NCBI GenBank assembly: GCA_022824615.1
Contig: JAJDZM010000135.1
Location: forward strand, 1-37,565
Origin: Candidatus Binatia bacterium
Lineage (GTDB): Bacteria; Desulfobacterota; Binatia; Bin18
Direction of reading: 5' to 3'
DNA length: 37,565 nt
In this document: positions 32,738 through 37,565 of the stretch, one piece after another
Layout of the letters: every line of letters begins with the position of its first letter
Position numbering within the stretch: position 1 is the first letter of the stretch
The notes under the pieces: generated by a model
The model's database searches: none
Seen by the model: the letters and a program-made list of their open reading frames with translations, nothing else
What the model was told of the DNA's origin: nothing
Program-made: the position numbers and the translations under genes

Positions 32738-33391
32738 TCACTGGTCCACCTGTTTCCGCTCAAGTAGCTCGTCAATAATCGTTTCGATGTTCTGAGGAGA
32801 AAGGTCCTGCACCCGGATCCACCCATCGATGATGAGGGTTGGGACACTCTCAATATGATAGCTATTCCCCAGGGCAACGGTGGCTTCAAGCTCGGCCTTC
32901 CCCCCGTCTGCATCGAGTTGGCTCAGGAGCGATTCAGGATCGAGGCCGATGCGGTGGGCAACTAGGGCGATGCCGTCTCGGCTGCCCGTATCAATATCTT
33001 CCTCAAAACGCGCCTGAAATAATGCACGCTGCATTTCTTCACTCAGCCCCAATTCGTGGGAGATGGCATAGGCACGGGCTGGAATTTGAGAGGATGCGTG
33101 GACAAGCGGGACCGCGCGAAAGTGGATGTCGAGCTGATTCGGATATTTCTGCTTGAGAGCAGGGATGAGGTTAGAGAAGACGTCATAGCAATGTGGGCAC
33201 AGAAAGTCCTCAAAGACAGTGAGTACGATCTTTTTTGAGACCGTTCCCTCTGGGGCTCGTCGCACGAAAGAAAACGCACCCGATAAGGAAAGATACTGAT
33301 CCATCAGATCAGTTTTTGGCCGGCTCTGTGGTGGGAAAGCGAGGCAAACGAGGAAGAAGCTCAGAAGAAAAGAGAAGATTCGTAAGGCCAT
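32738..33391 (-). CDS. secreted DsbA-family thiol oxidoreductase
   Basis: A 217-residue periplasmic thioredoxin-fold protein. The signal sequence MALRIFSFLLSFFLVCLAFP precedes the DsbA core. The active site is EDFLCPHCYDV (Cys65, Cys68) with the cis-proline loop ESVPTLII. The CPHC motif is that of oxidising DsbA enzymes. It lies just upstream of RND-B on the same strand, so it may help fold the cysteine-containing DUF1302 and DUF1329 proteins; that link is inferred. No dsbB is visible. Unlike the cytoplasmic-looking gene at 9144, this one uses cysteine throughout. Confidence 0.88.
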   Translation of the reverse strand: MALRIFSFLLSFFLVCLAFPPQSRPKTDLMDQYLSLSGAFSFVRRAPEGTVSKKIVLTVFEDFLCPHCYDVFSNLIPALKQKYPNQLDIHFRAVPLVHASSQIPARAYAISHELGLSEEMQRALFQARFEEDIDTGSRDGIALVAHRIGLDPESLLSQLDADGGKAELEATVALGNSYHIESVPTLIIDGWIRVQDLSPQNIETIIDELLERKQVDQ

Positions 33392-33408
33392 GTGGCCGGA
33401 TCATAGGA

Positions 33409-33448
33409 AGCAAACGGGCACTTTGCAAGTGCAAAATGCCCGTTTGCT
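33409..33448 (-). terminator. terminator-like hairpin after aconitase
   Basis: AGCAAACGGGCA pairs with TGCCCGTTTGCT and the interior TTTGCA/TGCAAA extends it, giving a long near-perfect hairpin 68 bases past the aconitase stop and upstream of the DsbA start. Confidence 0.6.
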
Positions 33449-33516
33449 GCGCGTAATAAGAGCCCGCTGTGAAGGGACGATCTGGAGAGGGGCGATTCTT
33501 GAATCGTCCGGTAGCC

Positions 33517-36228
33517 TTAGGCAACCAACTGCCGTAACACGTAGGGCAAAATGCCCCCATGCCGGTAGTATTCGACCTCAATAGGGGTATCGATACGAAC
33601 GGTAACCTGGACATCTGTTGACTGTCCATTGGCGCGGTGGACGACCAGGGTCGCGTCCTGGAGAGGTTTGAGGTCGGTGTTGAGCCCAATGAGATCAAAG
33701 GTCTCCGTCCCGTCAAGGCGTAGTGTCTGCACGCTGGTACCCTCTTTGAACTGACAGGGTACCACACCCATAAAGACCAAATTGCTGCGGTGAATCCGCT
33801 CAAAGCTTTGGGCGACGACCGCTTTCACCCCAAGCAGCCGCGTTCCTTTGGCGGCCCAGTCACGCGAACTTCCCGTGCCGTACTCCTGCCCGGCCAGCAC
33901 GACCAAGGGGGTGCCAGCGGCCTGATATTTCATGGCCGCATCGTAGATCGCCATCTGCTCGCCACCATTCCCGCGAGCCGCATGATACTGCGTGACTCCG
34001 CCTTCAACTCCGGGCACCATCAAGTTCTTAATCCGCACGTTCGCAAACGTGCCGCGGGTCATGATGCGATCGTTGCCGCGCCGTGAGCCATAACTATTGA
34101 AGTCTTTGACTTTAACTCTCTGCTCCTGGAGATATTGTCCGGCTGGCGCATCCGGCTTAATAGCTCCTGCGGGACTGATGTGGTCGGTAGTGACGGAATC
34201 GCCCAGCACGGCCAGCGGACGGGCGCCGGTAATGTCTTGAATCGTCCCGGCCTGGAGGCCGAACGCATCAAAGAAGGGCGGTTCCTGAATATAGGTCGAT
34301 TCAGCATTCCACTCGTATACCGCGCCGGTTGAGCTTGAAATGTCATTCCAGAGCGGATTTTGCTCCTCAAAATCGGCATACAACCTGCGATAGGTATCCG
34401 AGTCCATGGCGGACGCCATGAGGTCTTGAATTTCACTCGTGTTCGGCCACAGGTCACGCAAGTAGACGTCGTTTCCGTCTTTGTCCTGGCCCACCGGCTC
34501 CTCGGACAGATCAATATCAACGCGGCCTGCCAGGGCAAACACTACGACCAGCGGCGGGCTCATCAGAAAATTGGCCCGAATATTTTGATGGACGCGCGCC
34601 TCGAAGTTGCGATTGCCGCTCAATACGCTGGCGGCCACCAGATTATGCTGTATCACCGTCTGTTCGATGTCCGGATCGAGGGGGCCGGAGTTCCCGATAC
34701 AGGTGGTACAGCCATAACCCACGGTCTGAAAGCCGACTTGGTTGAGATACTGTTGTAAGCCGGTTTTCTCCAGATATTCCGTTACGACCCGCGAGCCCGG
34801 ACCCAGAGACGTTTTGACCGTCGGTTTGATCGTCATGCCGCGCTCGACCGCTTTCTTGGCTACGAGACCGGCTGCCAACATGACACTCGGGTTTGAGGTG
34901 TTTGTGCACGAGGTAATGGCGGCAATGAGTACATCGCCATGCCCGATAGCGCCAAAATTTGAAGGTTTGTCTTTCGCTACGGCATGACGCTGGTCGAGCA
35001 TCGATCGGTCGGCCTGGAAACCTCCCTCGTCGAGCGAGGTTGTGAGGAGTTGCTGAAACGTCTCCTTCATATCAGGAAGGTCGATCCGGTCCTGCGGGCG
35101 GCGTGGACCGGCCAGACCTGGCTGCACATCGGCCAAATCGAGTTCGAGCACCTGGCTGTAGTCAACCTCGCCCTGACGCGGAATGCCAAACATCTGCTGG
35201 GCCTGGAAATAGCTGCGGAACGCATCAACCTGGTCCGCGCTTCGACCTGTCGCCGTCAGGTAGGTGCAGGTTTCCTCATCAACCGGAAAAAACCCCATGG
35301 TCGCGCCATACTCCGGCGCCATATTGGCAATTGTCGCGCGATCGGTCAGGGCCAGGGAGGCCGCCCCTTCGCCAAAATACTCTACAAACTTCCCGACGAC
35401 CTTGGCCGCGCGGAGCATCTCGGTACAGTGCAGCACCAAGTCGGTCGCGGTGACCCCCTCACGCAGGCGACCGGTCAGATGCACCCCGACGACGTCCGGG
35501 GTGAGAAAATACACCGGTTGCCCCAGCATGCCGGCCTCTGCCTCAATGCCTCCCACTCCCCAGGCGACCACCCCCAGGCCGTTAATCATGGTGGTATGCG
35601 AGTCCGTGCCGACCAGGGTATCCGGATAATAGACGCCGGCTCTCTCGAGGACGCCTTTGGCCAGGTATTCCAGATTGACCTGATGGACAATACCGACCCC
35701 CGGCGGTACGACCTGAAAACTATCGAACGCCTGCATGCCCCACTTCAGGAATTGATACCGGGGCTGATTGCGCTCGAATTCGATCTCCATATTCCGTTGT
35801 AAAGCATTCCCGACCCCTGAGTGGTCGACCTGAATGGAGTGGTCGACCACCAGGTCCACGGGCACCAGAGGTTCAATCAGTTTGGGATCTTTGCCCAGCC
35901 TGGCTACGGCTGAACGCATGGCGGCCAAGTCGACCAGCAGGGGAACGCCAGTAAAGTCTTGCAGGATAATTCGTGCCACTACAAAGGGAATTTCCGCCGT
36001 GCGGGTCTCTGTCGGCCTCCAATTGGCGAGGGTCCGGACGTCCTCTTCAGTAATTTTCTGGCCGTCATAGTTACGGAGGACCGACTCCAGCACGATACGG
36101 AGACTGATCGGAAGACGAGAAATTGGTCCAACACTCGCTTTTTCGAGTTGGGGCAGGGCATAAAACTGGCTGGTTTTTCCGGTTGCGGTGGTAAAGGTTT
36201 GCAAAGAATCAAACAGGTTATGTGCCAT
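33517..36228 (-). CDS. acnA: aconitate hydratase AcnA
   Basis: A 903-residue [4Fe-4S] enzyme that interconverts citrate and isocitrate in the TCA or methylcitrate pathway. The cluster ligands are Cys441 ([14 protein letters not shown]) and Cys507/Cys510 ([14 protein letters not shown]). Other AcnA/IRP landmarks are [56 protein letters not shown] and the swivel-domain [16 protein letters not shown]. Length and order fit AcnA, not AcnB. ATG 36228 has GGAGGG 8 bases upstream. It is monocistronic, with a hairpin at its end and a divergent DUF1800 gene upstream. Confidence 0.97.
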   Translation of the reverse strand: MAHNLFDSLQTFTTATGKTSQFYALPQLEKASVGPISRLPISLRIVLESVLRNYDGQKITEEDVRTLANWRPTETRTAEIPFVVARIILQDFTGVPLLVDLAAMRSAVARLGKDPKLIEPLVPVDLVVDHSIQVDHSGVGNALQRNMEIEFERNQPRYQFLKWGMQAFDSFQVVPPGVGIVHQVNLEYLAKGVLERAGVYYPDTLVGTDSHTTMINGLGVVAWGVGGIEAEAGMLGQPVYFLTPDVVGVHLTGRLREGVTATDLVLHCTEMLRAAKVVGKFVEYFGEGAASLALTDRATIANMAPEYGATMGFFPVDEETCTYLTATGRSADQVDAFRSYFQAQQMFGIPRQGEVDYSQVLELDLADVQPGLAGPRRPQDRIDLPDMKETFQQLLTTSLDEGGFQADRSMLDQRHAVAKDKPSNFGAIGHGDVLIAAITSCTNTSNPSVMLAAGLVAKKAVERGMTIKPTVKTSLGPGSRVVTEYLEKTGLQQYLNQVGFQTVGYGCTTCIGNSGPLDPDIEQTVIQHNLVAASVLSGNRNFEARVHQNIRANFLMSPPLVVVFALAGRVDIDLSEEPVGQDKDGNDVYLRDLWPNTSEIQDLMASAMDSDTYRRLYADFEEQNPLWNDISSSTGAVYEWNAESTYIQEPPFFDAFGLQAGTIQDITGARPLAVLGDSVTTDHISPAGAIKPDAPAGQYLQEQRVKVKDFNSYGSRRGNDRIMTRGTFANVRIKNLMVPGVEGGVTQYHAARGNGGEQMAIYDAAMKYQAAGTPLVVLAGQEYGTGSSRDWAAKGTRLLGVKAVVAQSFERIHRSNLVFMGVVPCQFKEGTSVQTLRLDGTETFDLIGLNTDLKPLQDATLVVHRANGQSTDVQVTVRIDTPIEVEYYRHGGILPYVLRQLVA

Positions 36229-36367
36229 ACAAAAATCCCTCCACGTCTTTGTCGCCTATTGCAAAATGATACTCTGGGGCTTGGCTAAGCGGATATATTC
36301 TCTCGTCCATCAAGGCAAGGGAGCGACGCCGTACGAGAACGCTCAAGCGAAGAATTTTCTTGGTATC

Positions 36368-36397
36368 TTGTGGTGCAGCCGGATCAGCGAGTATATA
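36368..36397 (+). promoter_or_regulatory. possible promoter for the DUF1800 gene
   Basis: TTGTGG at 36368-36373 and TATATA at 36392-36397, 18 bases apart, would start transcription about 17 bases before the ATG at 36421. Weak -35 match; no other candidate in the 192-base divergent interval is clearer. Confidence 0.3.
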
Positions 36398-36420
36398 TCT
36401 GGAGTAGGAGAGATCAGCCA

Positions 36421-37565
36421 ATGCAATGGAATTGGAACCGGAGATTGAGTCGGCTCGTCAGGAGGGTAGGGGCTGGAAGCTGCATATTTCTCGTCCTTCT
36501 GATGTCCCCCCTTTTCGCCGAGGAGGCTCGTCCCCAGAAGCAGAATCTTCGAGCCGGACCGGCCTCGTGGATGGGTGACCTGACGCCCATCACTCCCCAA
36601 GAATGGAGTCAGGACCGGGCTGCCCATCTCTTGGAGCGGGCCGGTTTTGGCGGTCCCCCCCAAGAAGTTGACCATCTGGCTGCGATTACGCCATCCGCCG
36701 CCGTTCGTCATCTGGTCCACTACCAAGACATCGACAACAGCCACGTTCCGCCGTTCGACGAATCTGGGGTGTTCGATCCCACGCTTGACCCGTTTCCGAA
36801 AAGTCGCGCTGATGCCGTGCGTATTGCTCGTGTCAACGGCGAGTCCATGGGGGTCAAGGTCAAACCCGGCGGAAGTCGTCCCCTCCAGCCCGTTGTCGAT
36901 CGTTTTTTCTATTGGCTGCGGGCCGACGCGCTGGAAATGCGGCGGGCCGGACAGTGGTGGGCTCAGCGTATGCTGGTGACAAAACGCCCGCTCCAGGAAA
37001 AACTCGCCCTGTTCTGGCACGGCCATTTTGCGACCTCAGACACCAAGGTGCGGGACTACCGCAAGCTCCTCAAACAGCTCGAATTGTTCTGGCAACGGGG
37101 GAATGGGAATTTCCGTGATCTCCTCATCGGTGTCGCCCAGGACCCGGCCATGCTGGTCTATCTTGATGCCGGAGAGAATATCAAAGGCCACCCCAACGAG
37201 AACTTTGGTAGAGAAATCCTGGAACTCTTTACCCTGGGTGTGGGCAATTATACCGAGACTGACATTCGCGAGACCTCCCGGGCGTTTACCGGCTGGACTC
37301 ATGTGGGGCTGGACTTTGTCGTCAAGCCCGAGCTGCACGACGAAGGAGAGAAGACCTTCCTCGGACGCACCGGGAATTACGACGGTATCGATATTATTGA
37401 TATTATTCTGGAACAGGATGTGGCGGCCCGCTTTATTGCGGCCAAATTATATCGCTATTTTGTCCGGCAAAATCCCGCGCCCGAGTTGGTCGCGCAACTT
37501 GGTGCGGTTCTGCGAGCGCATCACTATGAAATCGCACCGCTGTTGACGACGATTTTTCTCTCGCG
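36421..37565 (+). CDS. DUF1800 family secreted protein (3' end beyond the window)
   Basis: The frame is open from ATG 36421 (AGGAG upstream) to the right edge, 381 codons. An N-terminal signal or anchor segment (LVRRVGAGSCIFLVLLMSPLFAEE) is followed by the DUF1800 core: WSQDRAAHLLERAGFGG, QEKLALFWHGHFATS, HPNENFGREILELFTLGVG and YTETDIRETSRAFTGW. DUF1800 genes are usually paired with a DUF1501 gene, which would lie beyond this window. The function of the family is not established. It is divergent from aconitase and appears unrelated to it. Confidence 0.88.
   Translation, partial: MQWNWNRRLSRLVRRVGAGSCIFLVLLMSPLFAEEARPQKQNLRAGPASWMGDLTPITPQEWSQDRAAHLLERAGFGGPPQEVDHLAAITPSAAVRHLVHYQDIDNSHVPPFDESGVFDPTLDPFPKSRADAVRIARVNGESMGVKVKPGGSRPLQPVVDRFFYWLRADALEMRRAGQWWAQRMLVTKRPLQEKLALFWHGHFATSDTKVRDYRKLLKQLELFWQRGNGNFRDLLIGVAQDPAMLVYLDAGENIKGHPNENFGREILELFTLGVGNYTETDIRETSRAFTGWTHVGLDFVVKPELHDEGEKTFLGRTGNYDGIDIIDIILEQDVAARFIAAKLYRYFVRQNPAPELVAQLGAVLRAHHYEIAPLLTTIFLS

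Noticed and set aside
34984..35802. 272-codon plus-strand frame
   Set aside because: Antisense to aconitase; no family features or ribosome site.

Overview
The window is a gene-dense, moderately GC-rich chromosomal segment from a Gram-negative bacterium. Lipoproteins, secreted periplasmic proteins, large predicted outer-membrane barrels and RND exporters all point to a double-membrane envelope. The gene mix (DUF1302/DUF1329/Ycf48/MMPL cluster, Gld-type ABC genes, an ACMSD-like amidohydrolase, a probable selenoprotein) resembles uncultured 'deltaproteobacterial', Desulfobacterota or Tectomicrobia-type genomes. That placement is an impression from gene content, not something the sequence proves.

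Layout. (1) 1-3793, minus strand: tRNA-Pro(GGG), then surE, a NifS/IscS-type cysteine desulfurase, mnmA and a 5'-partial mtaB. This is a tRNA-thiolation operon: the desulfurase can supply the sulfur MnmA uses, and MtaB methylthiolates tRNA. (2) 3928-7833: a GFA-family zinc protein, a small protein resembling only the C-terminal part of LarE, an HAD hydrolase, then an operon of alpha/beta hydrolase, SDR (catalytic Tyr and Lys not conserved) and inositol-monophosphatase-family enzyme. (3) 7878-11809: an amidohydrolase, a divergently transcribed DsbA/FrnE-like protein whose first active-site Cys codon is TGA (probable selenocysteine, U-P-W-C), a small acidic protein, and a ThDP-dependent acetolactate-synthase-like enzyme.

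(4) 11939-33391, almost entirely minus strand: an envelope block of about 21 kb. In transcription order it holds a secreted DsbA, RND exporter B, DUF1329-B, a coiled-coil membrane protein, a Gld-type ABC module (ATPase, permease, GldG-like, DUF4340, lipoprotein), DUF1329-A, a Ycf48-like lipoprotein, RND exporter A, two tandem DUF1302-like barrels and a coiled-coil protein. A small lipoprotein lies on the other strand at 17660. My inference is a duplicated transport system for a hydrophobic cargo: RND pump in the inner membrane, DUF1329 in the periplasm, DUF1302 in the outer membrane, with Ycf48 and the ABC module as accessories. (5) 33517-37565: aconitase A (minus) and a divergent, 3'-partial DUF1800 gene.

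Most units end in recognisable hairpin terminators. The only gene-free stretch above 300 bases is 17966-18464, which holds a cluster of perfect hairpins. The two findings most worth following are the in-frame TGA selenoprotein at 9144-9764, which ordinary ORF calling truncates and so loses the active site, and the duplicated RND/DUF1329/DUF1302/Ycf48 system with an embedded Gld-type ABC module.
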